Below are positions 27,958 through 37,618 of a stretch of DNA of 64,000 nt, piece by piece. Where the stretch lies: assembly GCF_016624945.1 (NCBI RefSeq), contig NZ_JACVUI010000002.1, positions 434,001 to 498,000 on the forward strand, read 5' to 3'. The DNA is from Acinetobacter sp. S54 (lineage in GTDB: Bacteria; Pseudomonadota; Gammaproteobacteria; Pseudomonadales; Moraxellaceae). Position 1 is the stretch's first letter; each line of letters starts with the position of its first letter. The notes under the pieces were generated by a model, which worked only from the letters and a program-made list of their open reading frames with translations, had not been told where the DNA came from and did no database searches. The translations under genes and the position numbers were made by a program.

Positions 27958-29448
27958 CTAAAAACGATGCTCAAGTTTGAGACTAATATTGTGTTTATCG
28001 TAGGAATAGAGCCAATCCACATTGCTTTTATTATGGTTGTAGCGATAGGTTAAATTTGGAGTCATACCATAAAACGCCAAGCGTGGCATTTGCAGTACAA
28101 AAGTATAATTCTGTTCAAAATCATGGCGTCGTGCCAAGAAAGTTTCCGTGTATTTATCAAACTGACGCCAACGATAAGAACTTAATAAGGTGGTATTGAA
28201 ACCCGTATTCCAAGATTTAGTTAATCCCAGACGAATGCCTTGTTGTTGATAAGCAGCCATATATTTTTCTTGGGTTGAATGATCGAGCACATCCAATCCA
28301 CCAAAAACAGTCCACTGATTAGGAAGAATTTTCCAGAAGGTGGTAAAGATCGAGCTTTCTATTCCATCTAATGTCGTATATTTCTGATAATTTAAATCTT
28401 TGGATTCGACTTCAAATTTAAATGCTTTATCTGCTGAAATAAAATGCATCCATTCAGCGCGCAAACCCCAAGCATTGTACAGACCATCATTGCCATATCG
28501 CTTTTGTTCAAACAAAGGAGCGACTCCAATTTGATTTTTTAAATCAAAGTAGCTATAGCCTGCATTGATATTGATTGTAGATTCATTAAAAGCAGTATTG
28601 TCTTTATAAGACTGTCCAAAAACCAGCGCACGTAAAGTCAAACCATGATGATTCTGAATTGCAAATCGTTTCATAAGCGTTGCTTCATAATCTAGACCCA
28701 TTGCTGACTCAGCCTTCGGACTACCACGCGTGATTTCCTGAATTGGAATAATGTTACCTTTACCATCCGTACTATAGAGCGTCCAAGTTTTACTTTGTTC
28801 AGACGAGCTATTTAAATTGGTGGCATAGGTATATCCAACTGCGACGGAACCTTGCCATGAATCTCGCTGATCCAGCGCCTGCAAAAATGTATTAACTGTT
28901 TTTAAAACCCCCAATGGAATCACTGAAGGGTCGCTTTGTTTTAGTTTGTTTTGGATAGAAATAAAAAGGCGTGCTGCTTCCTTATTTTTTTGTTGTTCAA
29001 ACAGCACACGCGCTAACTCAAGTTCACAAATCAAATTATTAGGTTGTTGATTAAGACTGCTTTGAAATTTTAATTCAGCCCATTTTAGTTGCCCTTGAGA
29101 TCGTGCAACAGCCCCTTCGGCAAAGTCTGTCAAAGCTCGATCATAGTCAACATATTTTTTATAGTGTTCCAGATAAATCGTGACTTTGCCCCACTGTTTT
29201 TGCATGACAGCCAAATATAAAGCTTTGGCAAGATCATTCGGGTTTTGCTCAACACGATATTCTTGTCCATTAATTTGAAGTGGAGGTAATGGATCAGTGC
29301 TGCGAATTGTTCCCTGTTCATGAAACTGTCGTTGTTCTTGTAAAAGTCGCTGATCCAGACTTTGATTAAGACGAAATTGTGTCTCGTCATCAGCATATAA
29401 ACATCGACAATTCAATAAAGCTAGACAGCACAAAAGTGTTCGTTTCAT
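27958..29448 (-). CDS. hsmA: Slam-type hemophilin secretion modulator
   Basis: A 496-residue Slam (surface lipoprotein assembly modulator, DUF560) protein. Signal peptide MKRTLLCCLALLNCRCLYA, a TPR-containing periplasmic part (about residues 70-200), and a C-terminal 14-strand-type beta-barrel with many aromatic strands ending in NISLKLEHRF. Start: ATG 29448, because the TTG at 29472 lies closer to the upstream terminator and adds residues before a good signal. HsmA exports hemophilin across the outer membrane in Acinetobacter baumannii; the hphA gene directly upstream supports that role here. Confidence 0.9.
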   Translation of the reverse strand: MKRTLLCCLALLNCRCLYADDETQFRLNQSLDQRLLQEQRQFHEQGTIRSTDPLPPLQINGQEYRVEQNPNDLAKALYLAVMQKQWGKVTIYLEHYKKYVDYDRALTDFAEGAVARSQGQLKWAELKFQSSLNQQPNNLICELELARVLFEQQKNKEAARLFISIQNKLKQSDPSVIPLGVLKTVNTFLQALDQRDSWQGSVAVGYTYATNLNSSSEQSKTWTLYSTDGKGNIIPIQEITRGSPKAESAMGLDYEATLMKRFAIQNHHGLTLRALVFGQSYKDNTAFNESTININAGYSYFDLKNQIGVAPLFEQKRYGNDGLYNAWGLRAEWMHFISADKAFKFEVESKDLNYQKYTTLDGIESSIFTTFWKILPNQWTVFGGLDVLDHSTQEKYMAAYQQQGIRLGLTKSWNTGFNTTLLSSYRWRQFDKYTETFLARRHDFEQNYTFVLQMPRLAFYGMTPNLTYRYNHNKSNVDWLYSYDKHNISLKLEHRF

Positions 29449-29483
29449 AAAACAATAAACCGACGGCGACAAAGCAAAAACTC

Positions 29484-29520
29484 TAAAAAAGAATCTACAT
29501 ACGTAGATTCCTTTTACCTT
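29484..29520 (-). terminator. terminator/attenuator between hphA and hsmA
   Basis: GAATCTAC-ATAC-GTAGATTC (29491-29510) on the minus strand is followed by TTTTTT. It sits between the hphA stop and the hsmA start, so it likely lets only part of the transcription continue, giving more hemophilin than exporter. Confidence 0.8.
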
Positions 29521-29522
29521 AA

Positions 29523-30314
29523 TTAGTTTTTAGCACCACCAAATGCAGTGTTGTAAGATACGTTATCAAACTGAGCAATACCTGCTAAAGCAGCAGCATT
29601 TGCACCAAAGAATTGACCTTGAACCACACCCGTGTTATCTAAACCAGACGTACCATTAGCCGTTGCTAGACCAGCAAAGGCAGCAGTACCGGGGTTAAAT
29701 GTCACACCATCCAAGCTTAATGATGAAACAGCCGTGCCTGTTCCTGTAAGCGTACCTGCGAGTGTGCCAGCTCCATAGTTCGCGGTAAAATTACCACTTA
29801 ACAGGTTAGTTGCTGAACCGTTAATACCTGCAACAGTATAGGTTGCAGTACCAGTCGTCGGTACACTGGTATTGGTGTTATCACCCGCATAATAAACCGT
29901 ATGGCTTGCACTTGCAGGTGTATCGCCTGCTTTCCACCATTCCCCAAAATAAACTTCCTGCGTACCCACCTGACCAAAGTTAAAATTACCTAAAGCACTG
30001 TGTGAAGGTGGCATTGCCGATACAGGAATATGCGAAATATTAAATGTTTTTGTGCCAACAGTGACATTGGTATTGCTTGTACCTTGAGCCGCAAAAGCTT
30101 GAGCTAAACCTTTTAGCGAACTAAAGCCAGTAAAAGCATTGTATGGCGCACTCGCGGCCTGTACAGATACCGCGGCTACACCGCCTGGATGACTTGCATT
30201 GGCAGCAGCACCGATTTTGATGTTGCTTTCATTACTCGAAATGCCATCAATACCGGCCTGAGCAAACATCGCTGAACACGCAACAAGACCTAAGAATAAT
30301 TGAGAGATTTTCAT
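29523..30314 (-). CDS. hphA: hemophilin, secreted haem-binding protein
   Basis: A 263-residue secreted protein with signal peptide ending FAQA. There is no lipobox at the cleavage site, so it is released rather than anchored. The N-terminal part has His residues in NASHPGG and NISHIPVSAMPPSHSALG, candidate haem ligands; the C-terminal half is a Gly/Thr-rich small beta-barrel with the Slam-substrate ending VQGQFFGANAAALAG. Gene order hphR-hphA-hsmA-tonB-hemO matches the A. baumannii hemophilin locus, where HphA captures haem from haemoglobin and hands it to HphR. Confidence 0.9.
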   Translation of the reverse strand: MKISQLFLGLVACSAMFAQAGIDGISSNESNIKIGAAANASHPGGVAAVSVQAASAPYNAFTGFSSLKGLAQAFAAQGTSNTNVTVGTKTFNISHIPVSAMPPSHSALGNFNFGQVGTQEVYFGEWWKAGDTPASASHTVYYAGDNTNTSVPTTGTATYTVAGINGSATNLLSGNFTANYGAGTLAGTLTGTGTAVSSLSLDGVTFNPGTAAFAGLATANGTSGLDNTGVVQGQFFGANAAALAGIAQFDNVSYNTAFGGAKN

Positions 30315-30429
30315 TTATTGTTACTCCATCTTTTATAAGACTAAGTTATTGTTTAAATTAAAATAACGATTTCGCTATTTTTAGTTTATTGAGTAGGTTT
30401 AGAGAGAGTCCTACTCAGGTGAATTTGTA

Positions 30430-30451
30430 AATAATAATCATTCAATATTAT
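30430..30451 (-). promoter_or_regulatory. Fur-like element upstream of hphA
   Basis: Contains ATAATAATCATT, 11 of 12 matching the core of the Fur consensus. The 22-bp segment is shared at 20 of 22 positions with 33701-33722 upstream of hphR, suggesting common iron control. Confidence 0.5.
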
Positions 30452-30504
30452 TTACCGTTATCCGATTCCCCTTTTATATATGTATAGAGGGAATCAAATT
30501 CTGC

Positions 30505-33500
30505 TTAAAATTTGGTAGTCCAACTGACTTTCAGTGTTCGGCCCGGTGCGGCCATTGCACTACGAGTTAAAGGATCAATGTAAAATTGGTTAGAAAGATT
30601 GCTGCCTACAAATTCAACGGTGTTATAGTCATCGACCTGATAACGGGCATAAGCATCAAAAATCCACGTATCATCCCAAGCCAAAGGCACGTTGAGGTAA
30701 TAACCTTTGTTGACGCTTGCATCATTGTTTTTACGTAATGGGCTTTCATATGCTTTATAAAATGTTGCACGGGCGCCAAGTTCAAGCTTTTCGTCAAAAA
30801 AACGCGCACCCAGTAAACCGTGAAAACTCAGCTCTGGTGTTGCCATTGTGACCAAATACCCATTTGGAAAACCGTCATCGACACAGCGTTGATAGGGTTC
30901 ACGAAACGCTAAACCTTGTTCAGTTTGAACCGTACCGCCCAAAATCATTTTGTTAATGGCACTATTGGTATCACATACTTCATTTTTTAGGTTATACGCC
31001 ACACTCAGGTCTGTGAAAAAGCCTCCATTATCAAAACGACTTTGTAATTCTAGGCCTGAGAGTTTTTGCTCATCCATATTGGTAAAAATAAGATTCTGGT
31101 CACGCTCAATGACATTCTTAGTTTTGTTATAGTAATAAGCCAGCTTAATATCGGCATTACGCGCTGTACTCAGCCAATTACGCAAGTCATAGACATATCC
31201 CAATTCATAGTTAAAGGCATGTTCAGGTTTGATTGTCTGATAGGGCAACATGGCTGAGAAACCCACAGTGCTTTCAAACAAACTCGGTAAGCGATATTCT
31301 TCTGCATAACGCGCATAGATTCTGCTATTGGGGGTTAAGTGAATTGAAGCACCTAATTGCGGCGCCCAGCCACTATCTTTAACTTTTTCAGCAGATTCAA
31401 CTGGAATCTGAGCTACCACTGACATGAAATTACCGCCAGTCACCACGTACTTTTGTCCCGATGCATTGAGCTGGTTTAATGGATTATCTGCCAGCGACAA
31501 ATTACCATTGGCATCCGCTTTCCAGCTCAGCGTATTTTTCTGGGACCAGATCATATTATATAAAGTGCTTTCTGTTGCAGGAACGGTGTCTAACTGCCCA
31601 TCCCATTCTGGATTTTTTGTGGCGTAACGTTGTTTTAAAACATTAATTAAGCGCTGTTGAGTCGAGGTGTAACTCTCTGGCATGGTTTGATATTCAAAGG
31701 TATATTCTTTAAGCTTAGTTTTTTTGGTAAATAGCGGATTTAAAGTTGGATCAATCTCGCTTTGCAAAGAATTATTTAAAAAATCATCAAATGCCCAATA
31801 TGAGCGATAACGCATTCCTGCATCAAAACTTAACCAAGACAATGGTCTATAATTAAAATTAAAATCGAAGGTTTTTTCTTCACGACGTCCTGCTCGAGGC
31901 AAGGCCTGATAAAGTGAATAACTTGGACCGTATTCTCCATATATATCATCAGAGGTCAGTTTTTCTTTTAAGAAACTTCCGCCTAATGTCAAATCAAGCT
32001 GCTCTAACAAACGTGTTTTATTACTTACTGTAATGCCTTTACGCGTATTATCCGAATGACTGAATGCAGTGTTAATAATAGTGTTATCACGATAGTCAAT
32101 TGTAGTGGGCCACCCACCACGTGTATATGTCTGGCTTTCAGTGTCGGTTTGCCAAATATTGGCATAGAAATCAATCCAGCGATTATTTTCAGGTTTGAAT
32201 TTATACTCAAGACTATATGCTTTAGAGTGAATATTGCTTAAAGGCCACTGAGGAACACCTAAGTCTGATGTAACGCCCCAAACAATCCGAGAGGGCATAA
32301 TTTCGCCAAAAATATTTTTGGTATCTCGATAAGTAAGTTTAAGTGTCTGGTCATCGGTTGGTCGATACGTTCCTTTTAATAGCCAAGATTCCATATGACT
32401 TGAGGTATTGGGAACTTCATCGCCAGGTTGATAAACATAGGCAAAGTAAGGAATAAAATCGAGGCTATTGTCTGGTGTTGCTCTTTTATAATACCCTGCG
32501 CCATGTGTACCCGAAAAATAGTTACCCCGTTCACGAACAGCATAAACTGCTAATAAATCGAATTGATCTTGCTTGGTCGCAATTGCTAACCGCCCCGCTA
32601 AATCATCGCCAGAAAAGGTAGAATTATCATTTTTGGTTCGGTTCTTTTTGTAAATATCAGGGTCATACTTTGCGCCATTCATCTCAATCCAAGGCACAGT
32701 ATCATTATAGTTCTTGCCAATTTTACTCATGTCTGGCAATGACGGATCAATTGAATTGGTGGAACCTTCTACCTTTAACTCCGCGCCAAAAGACTGACCT
32801 GGACGGACAATATCATCGGCCTCAAGAGTTTTAACCACCACGCCCCCTCCAACAGAGGTTGTGGTATTACGCTCTAGTGAAGGCCCTTTAATGACTTCTA
32901 TACCAGCGATTAAATTCGGATCGATATAGTTTCGGTTATTCACTCCATTATAACCACGCCACACCGCTATTGACTGTTCTGTACCATCAATAGTTAGAGG
33001 TACACGACCAACCCCTTGTACGCCACGCACACTCGGATCCAAAGCCCCGCTGTTACGGGCATCACCACTATAGACTCCTACCATACCTTGCAAAACATCG
33101 GCAGGGTTAGTTCCCTTAAAACGTTCTACGTAATCTTTCCCCGCATAAACAGAAGAATGATTTGCATCATAGACTTTGTCATAACCTGCTGTATCACGAT
33201 CTTCGTTGCCATACACCACAATCGGTGTCAAACGCACTGAGGCATCTTCATTGATTGCCGTACTGCTTGAAGTCTCGGCAGTTGTTTGAGTTTTGGGTGG
33301 AACAGTACTGGCTAAAGTTTTTTTGATCAGTGTATAACCTTGTCCGACTTTTATAACATCAAACTCGGTTTGTTTTAATATTTCCTCAAACCCTTGCTCT
33401 ACCGCATAGTTGCCTTTTAACCCAAGACTCTTTCGCTGTTGCAGTTGCTGAGCATCCATTGCAATTGAAGTATCAGATTGTTCTGCAAATTGGTTCAGTA

Positions 33501-33678
33501 CATTCGCCAGACTGCCTGAAGGAATATTATAATTTTTAACCCGAGTTGTTTCTGCATAAACCTGTTGTAAAGGTAAAGCTATTAGCCCACTCATCGACAC
33601 AGCATGTATGGCAAATGCAAGTGTTGAAAATCGAAAAATCGATCCATTCCTTATTTTGCCTGTTTTCACTTCTATCAT
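30505..33678 (-). CDS. hphR: TonB-dependent hemophilin/haem receptor
   Basis: A 1057-residue receptor. After the signal (ending VYAE) comes an STN signalling domain (YNIPSGSLANVLNQFAEQSD to GYTLIKK), then a plug domain with VYGNEDRD and GTNPADVLQGMVGVYSG, and a large beta-barrel ending in Phe (LKVSWTTKF). The STN domain implies transcriptional signalling through the adjacent FecR and FecI. It is 190 bp upstream of hphA. By family and position it imports haem delivered by hemophilin; the TonB gene four places on would power it. Confidence 0.92.
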   Translation of the reverse strand: MIEVKTGKIRNGSIFRFSTLAFAIHAVSMSGLIALPLQQVYAETTRVKNYNIPSGSLANVLNQFAEQSDTSIAMDAQQLQQRKSLGLKGNYAVEQGFEEILKQTEFDVIKVGQGYTLIKKTLASTVPPKTQTTAETSSSTAINEDASVRLTPIVVYGNEDRDTAGYDKVYDANHSSVYAGKDYVERFKGTNPADVLQGMVGVYSGDARNSGALDPSVRGVQGVGRVPLTIDGTEQSIAVWRGYNGVNNRNYIDPNLIAGIEVIKGPSLERNTTTSVGGGVVVKTLEADDIVRPGQSFGAELKVEGSTNSIDPSLPDMSKIGKNYNDTVPWIEMNGAKYDPDIYKKNRTKNDNSTFSGDDLAGRLAIATKQDQFDLLAVYAVRERGNYFSGTHGAGYYKRATPDNSLDFIPYFAYVYQPGDEVPNTSSHMESWLLKGTYRPTDDQTLKLTYRDTKNIFGEIMPSRIVWGVTSDLGVPQWPLSNIHSKAYSLEYKFKPENNRWIDFYANIWQTDTESQTYTRGGWPTTIDYRDNTIINTAFSHSDNTRKGITVSNKTRLLEQLDLTLGGSFLKEKLTSDDIYGEYGPSYSLYQALPRAGRREEKTFDFNFNYRPLSWLSFDAGMRYRSYWAFDDFLNNSLQSEIDPTLNPLFTKKTKLKEYTFEYQTMPESYTSTQQRLINVLKQRYATKNPEWDGQLDTVPATESTLYNMIWSQKNTLSWKADANGNLSLADNPLNQLNASGQKYVVTGGNFMSVVAQIPVESAEKVKDSGWAPQLGASIHLTPNSRIYARYAEEYRLPSLFESTVGFSAMLPYQTIKPEHAFNYELGYVYDLRNWLSTARNADIKLAYYYNKTKNVIERDQNLIFTNMDEQKLSGLELQSRFDNGGFFTDLSVAYNLKNEVCDTNSAINKMILGGTVQTEQGLAFREPYQRCVDDGFPNGYLVTMATPELSFHGLLGARFFDEKLELGARATFYKAYESPLRKNNDASVNKGYYLNVPLAWDDTWIFDAYARYQVDDYNTVEFVGSNLSNQFYIDPLTRSAMAAPGRTLKVSWTTKF

Positions 33679-33700
33679 TAGCCCCGCCCCAGTAAATCGT

Positions 33701-33722
33701 AATAAGAATCATTCAATATAAT
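33701..33722 (-). promoter_or_regulatory. Fur-like element upstream of hphR
   Basis: Twenty-two bases with 20 identities to the element before hphA; the core ATAAGAATCATT matches the Fur consensus at 10 of 12. It ends 23 bp before the hphR start, so it may overlap the promoter used by the FecI sigma factor or sigma70. Confidence 0.45.
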
Positions 33723-33813
33723 GTTTCAAAATGATCCATATTTATTGCTTCTACTTACTATGACGAATGCCTCGAAAAAAAGTGGAACCTAAAATTTTAA
33801 AAAAATTATTTTT

Positions 33814-34833
33814 TTATTGCTTTAGAGAAACAATGATTACATAAGGAGTGATCTGTTTAATTTTCAAATTTGGAAAAACCGTGACTAAAAGCTTAAGTGA
33901 TTCTTGTGTTTGGTCTAAAGGTAATACGGCATTTACTCGTACTTGTTGTAGATCTAGGTCATTAAAAATAATCTTGCCTTTATAGTTCTTATCCAACTCG
34001 TGTAAAACTTGATTAAGCGGGAGATTTTCCACCATTAATTGATGCTTTTTCCATTTTTGCTGCTCGTTATAAATATTCAATTCAGGACGTTTTTGTATTC
34101 CATTTTTATCTATTTTTACGGCCTGTCCCGCATGCACAATAGCTTGATAAATTGATTGCTGTTGGGCATGTTTAACTTGTGTCGCTGCTACTTTTACACG
34201 GGAATGCAACATTTTTAATTCAGTTGCCGCAGGGTCATAATTTACACTGAATGCTGTGCCTAATGCCTGAATTTTTCCATGTGTAGTTGTTACCAGAAAC
34301 GGTCGGTTTTTATCTTTAGCAACATCGACATAGATTTGTCCTTGTACCAATTCCACCACTCTTTGATTATTGCTAAACTTCAGATTAACTGCACTTTTAC
34401 CCCGTAAGATTAGATGCGAACCATCTGGTAAGCTTTGCTCTGTCCACTGCCCCGATCGTCCTTTCACATCAGCAGTTATATAGGCCACTGTGGTACCAGT
34501 TAAATAAAATAAAATCCCGCTTATGCTCACAAATACAACTGCAAAAGCAGTTCCAGCACGTAAATATTTATAGGCTTTACTTGATTCCAAACCTGCCTTA
34601 AGTGCAACTTTGGCTACTTTTTTATGGCCTGTATTTTGAGATATTTTTTTAACAGTTCCTATACATTGCTCGATATCCGTAGCAACTTGGTGGTGCTGCT
34701 CACTGGTTTTTTTCCAGACCTCAAATTTTAACTTAGCCTGTTTTCGACAGCGTTCATCATCAGAACTCAATTGAACAATCCAATTCGCGGCTTCTTCAAC
34801 AAGCTTTTGATGACTATTTTTATTTATTGACAT
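33814..34833 (-). CDS. fecR: FecR-type anti-sigma factor
   Basis: A 339-residue FecR: N-terminal cytoplasmic DUF4880-like segment (EEAANWIVQLSSDDERCRKQAKLKFEVW), one membrane helix at about residues 105-125, then the periplasmic FecR domain (SGQWTEQSLPDGSHLILRGKSAVNLKFSNNQR split by strands; RPFLVTTTHGKIQALGTAFSV) and a C-terminal STN-like module. It abuts fecI directly, without spacing. It should relay receptor occupancy from HphR to the sigma factor. Confidence 0.93.
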   Translation of the reverse strand: MSINKNSHQKLVEEAANWIVQLSSDDERCRKQAKLKFEVWKKTSEQHHQVATDIEQCIGTVKKISQNTGHKKVAKVALKAGLESSKAYKYLRAGTAFAVVFVSISGILFYLTGTTVAYITADVKGRSGQWTEQSLPDGSHLILRGKSAVNLKFSNNQRVVELVQGQIYVDVAKDKNRPFLVTTTHGKIQALGTAFSVNYDPAATELKMLHSRVKVAATQVKHAQQQSIYQAIVHAGQAVKIDKNGIQKRPELNIYNEQQKWKKHQLMVENLPLNQVLHELDKNYKGKIIFNDLDLQQVRVNAVLPLDQTQESLKLLVTVFPNLKIKQITPYVIIVSLKQ

Positions 34834-35355
34834 TTAAATACAGGCATCCATATCTCGACGGATTTGATAGCATTGAATTAAGCAACTCGCCAAATATTTT
34901 TGAATCATTTTAGTGGAGACATTTAAACGTGCAGCAATTTCTTTATGGGTAAAACCTTCCATATAGTGCAAAATAAAGGCTTGTTGTGCTTTTACAGATA
35001 CAGTTTCAAGAGCTTTACAAAGTTGATTAATTGCCTGAATAATCTGCATTTTATCTTCAGGCGAGGCCACCTCTTCAAATATATATTCCATTTGGCTCAA
35101 GCCTTCTAAATAGGCTTGTTCTATGCGTTTACGACGCACTTGATCAATGAGTAAATTTTTAGCAATCGAAGTTAGATAAGCACGAGGTTCTTTAATACCA
35201 AATAACTCGTCTCGTGTTTGGAGTAGTTTAATAAATGTATCTTGAACCAGATCTAAGGCCTGATCAGCATTTCCTATTTTTTGTCTCAACCATTGGTGAA
35301 GCCAAGTTTGGTGAGTTCTATATAACTGATCTACAAGTAAAGAAGTTTTGTTCAC
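34834..35355 (-). CDS. fecI: FecI-type ECF sigma factor
   Basis: A 173-residue iron-starvation ECF sigma factor with region 2 (QWLRQKIGNADQALDLVQDTF, then RAYLTSIAKNLLIDQVRRKR) and region 4 (HYMEGFTHKEIAARLNVSTKMIQKYLA). The frame runs up to an ATG at 35403, but that adds a hydrophobic MIIIIICVFIVL leader encoded inside a perfect Fur box, so I place the start at the GTG at 35355. It would direct transcription of hphR and perhaps hphA when haem-hemophilin is present and iron is low. Confidence 0.88.
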   Translation of the reverse strand: MNKTSLLVDQLYRTHQTWLHQWLRQKIGNADQALDLVQDTFIKLLQTRDELFGIKEPRAYLTSIAKNLLIDQVRRKRIEQAYLEGLSQMEYIFEEVASPEDKMQIIQAINQLCKALETVSVKAQQAFILHYMEGFTHKEIAARLNVSTKMIQKYLASCLIQCYQIRRDMDACI

Positions 35356-35386
35356 AATAATGGGACTCAAAACAATAAACACACAA

Positions 35387-35403
35387 ATGATAATAATTAT
35401 CAT
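35387..35403 (-). promoter_or_regulatory. Fur box at the fecI promoter
   Basis: ATGATAAT-A-ATTATCAT, a perfect 17-bp inverted repeat matching the core of the Fur consensus. It lies 32 bp upstream of the proposed GTG start and overlaps the first codons of the longer frame. Confidence 0.8.
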
Positions 35404-35656
35404 TTAAATAAGTCAAGCACTAATTAAAGTAAATCTTAATAAATTACCATGAACCTAAAATTCTTGTGATTTACGATATAAACTTCTAACTGATCTAAGT
35501 CGAATTCACATTTTGGCGCCATACTCGATCATTATCCTTGCGTATTGGATAGAACCTCAATCGAATCAAATAAACGTACTGCAAAATTGAAATACAATAT
35601 ATGTATAACACCAAGCATGTATTATCATGCTGACTTCATGATTTTTTCATTCTTGT

Positions 35657-36355
35657 ATGAACAACACATTTCCCCATAATCACCATTATAGACATGTTTC
35701 GAGTTTTTCTGAGCTAGTAAACACTCGCTTTCAAGGAAATACGAATGCCATTTGCTGGCATAGAGATTTGGTGGGGGATTTTAAAGAAATTGTGGCTAAA
35801 CTCCGATTAAAAGAAAATATTACTGAAGTTTCTATTGAAGATCTTGCAGTACTAAAACTCTCAGAAAAAGGCAATCTGGCAAGAGAAATTATTCTCCAGG
35901 ATATTCAGCTACTAACTGATTTTGGAGCATCGCCTTCTCTTAATCTACTTAAAAGCTATGAACGAGATGAAGAGCTAGATTTCATTTCAACAGATGTCTA
36001 TTCATATCATGTTGATCGCTCACCCATCGAAACAGATACGTTTTTATGCACCTATCATGGCCCTGCAAGCGATATTCTCCCTCATCATCAGGTTGATCAA
36101 AAGATTTTAATTCCAGAGATTAGAGAAAAACTCAAAAAGCTACATGTTGGTTCAGAAGATGAATTTGAAATATTTCTGAAAGACCATTTCTTTGATCTGC
36201 ATTATCAGCCTAAACCTAATTCAACACCAGTGAATTTAGGTTCAGGACATCTTTGGCGGCTCGCGGTAGATCATCCTACACAACAGGTCTTAGCTTGTGT
36301 TCATAGAGCGCCTGTTGAAAGGGATAATGAGTATCGACTACTTTTAATCTGTTAA
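35657..36355 (+). CDS. DUF1826 family protein
   Basis: A 232-residue soluble protein of the DUF1826 family: ICWHRDLVGDFKEIVAKL at residues 33-50, SYHVDRSPIETDTFLCTYHGPASDIL with paired His/Cys in the centre, and WRLAVDHPTQQVLACVHRAPVERDNEYRLL near the end. The family is often found in zinc- or metal-homeostasis neighbourhoods, but its function is not known to me. No clear ribosome site precedes the ATG. It is divergent from fecI and separated by 285 bp from the next gene. Confidence 0.72.
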   Translation: MNNTFPHNHHYRHVSSFSELVNTRFQGNTNAICWHRDLVGDFKEIVAKLRLKENITEVSIEDLAVLKLSEKGNLAREIILQDIQLLTDFGASPSLNLLKSYERDEELDFISTDVYSYHVDRSPIETDTFLCTYHGPASDILPHHQVDQKILIPEIREKLKKLHVGSEDEFEIFLKDHFFDLHYQPKPNSTPVNLGSGHLWRLAVDHPTQQVLACVHRAPVERDNEYRLLLIC

Positions 36356-36640
36356 ATATTACTGCGATATTTAAGAAGCAAGATGGGTATTCCATTTTGA
36401 AAATGTTGTCAGTTTCAGACAATAGTCGTGTTTATACTTAGCTTGATAATTTTATAAATCTTATTTCCTGCGCATTTTTGAGACTTTTAAAAATATACCT
36501 TTATTCATCCTAATCAAATTTTCAAACATGAATTTCACTCATCTTTTGGTGAAAGAAAATCGTTTTTATTCATGTAGTGATTCGGATATAAATTAAACCC
36601 ATAAAGAAATTAAGGTTTATCTCAAAAATTTGGGGAGCAA

Positions 36641-37618
36641 ATGACAATGAATAAAACATTTACCTGTTCAATTAAATGCATTCGTTTTGATGAAAACTAT
36701 CAACCTGCAGATAGCACACGCCTGACGACTAATTTTGCTAATTTAGCGCGTGGTGAACGTCGCAAACAGAATCTACTGAATACACTTCAAATGATTAATA
36801 ATCGTTTTAATGCATTAGCAGATTTTGATAATCATCAAAGGGATCGTTATTCGCTTGAAATTGATATTATTTCAGTAAATTTAGATGTTGAGGATAATGG
36901 CAAAGCTTTCCCAGCCATTGAAATGCTTAAAAGTACGATTACTGATCATCACACCAATCAGCTTATTGATGGCATGATTGGCAACAGTTTTTCATCTTAT
37001 GTGCGGGACTATGATTTTAGTGTGCTGCTTAAAGCATGTAATAAAAATAACTCTACATCCTATGCGCCAGAAGGTTTTGGTGATTTGCATGGCAAACTTT
37101 ATCAATATTTAGTGAACTCAGATGTGTTTAAATCTCAGTTCAATAAACAGCCTGTTATTTGTTTGAGTGTTTCTACGACGAAAACGTATCAGCGCACAGC
37201 CAACCAACATACTGTTTTAGGTGTTGAATATAGACAAAATGAATATTCACGTACCGATGAATATTTTCACAAAATGGGATTACAGGTACGTTATTTTATG
37301 CCAAAAGGCAGCGTGGCACCGCTCGCCTTCTATTTTTCGGGGGATTTATTGCGTGATTATACTGATCTTGAACTGATGAGTGCGATTAGCATAATGGAAA
37401 CGTTTCAGAAGATTTATCGTCCCGAAATTTATAATGCCAATTCAACAGCGGCTCAAGTGTATCAGGCCAGCCTAGAATATCCTGATTACTCATTAACGCA
37501 AATTGTCTATGACCGTGTGGAACGTGGACAGTTGGCAGTTAAGCAAGGCAAATGGACTGAAGAAAATTTTATTAAACCCTACAAAGATATTCTTGAGCAA
37601 TGGGTCGCGACCCATTGA
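36641..37618 (+). CDS. mesX: MesX, partner of the MesD methionine synthase (DUF1852)
   Basis: A 325-residue DUF1852 protein (IKCIRFDENYQPADSTRLTTNFANL at the N-terminus, then VICLSVSTTKTYQRTANQHTVLGVEYRQNEY in the middle). In Acinetobacter baylyi DUF1852 (MesX) is needed for the folate-independent methionine synthase MesD, and the two genes are normally adjacent. Here no mesD follows: the next 180 bp hold only a terminator and a converging monooxygenase gene. GGGGAG lies 3 nt before the ATG at 36641 and 9 nt before a second ATG at 36647, so the true start may be the latter. Confidence 0.82.
   Translation: MTMNKTFTCSIKCIRFDENYQPADSTRLTTNFANLARGERRKQNLLNTLQMINNRFNALADFDNHQRDRYSLEIDIISVNLDVEDNGKAFPAIEMLKSTITDHHTNQLIDGMIGNSFSSYVRDYDFSVLLKACNKNNSTSYAPEGFGDLHGKLYQYLVNSDVFKSQFNKQPVICLSVSTTKTYQRTANQHTVLGVEYRQNEYSRTDEYFHKMGLQVRYFMPKGSVAPLAFYFSGDLLRDYTDLELMSAISIMETFQKIYRPEIYNANSTAAQVYQASLEYPDYSLTQIVYDRVERGQLAVKQGKWTEENFIKPYKDILEQWVATH

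Noticed and set aside
29130..29396. 88-aa ORF within hsmA on the same strand, other frame
   Set aside because: It is a shadow of the Slam TPR region with no start signal or homology.
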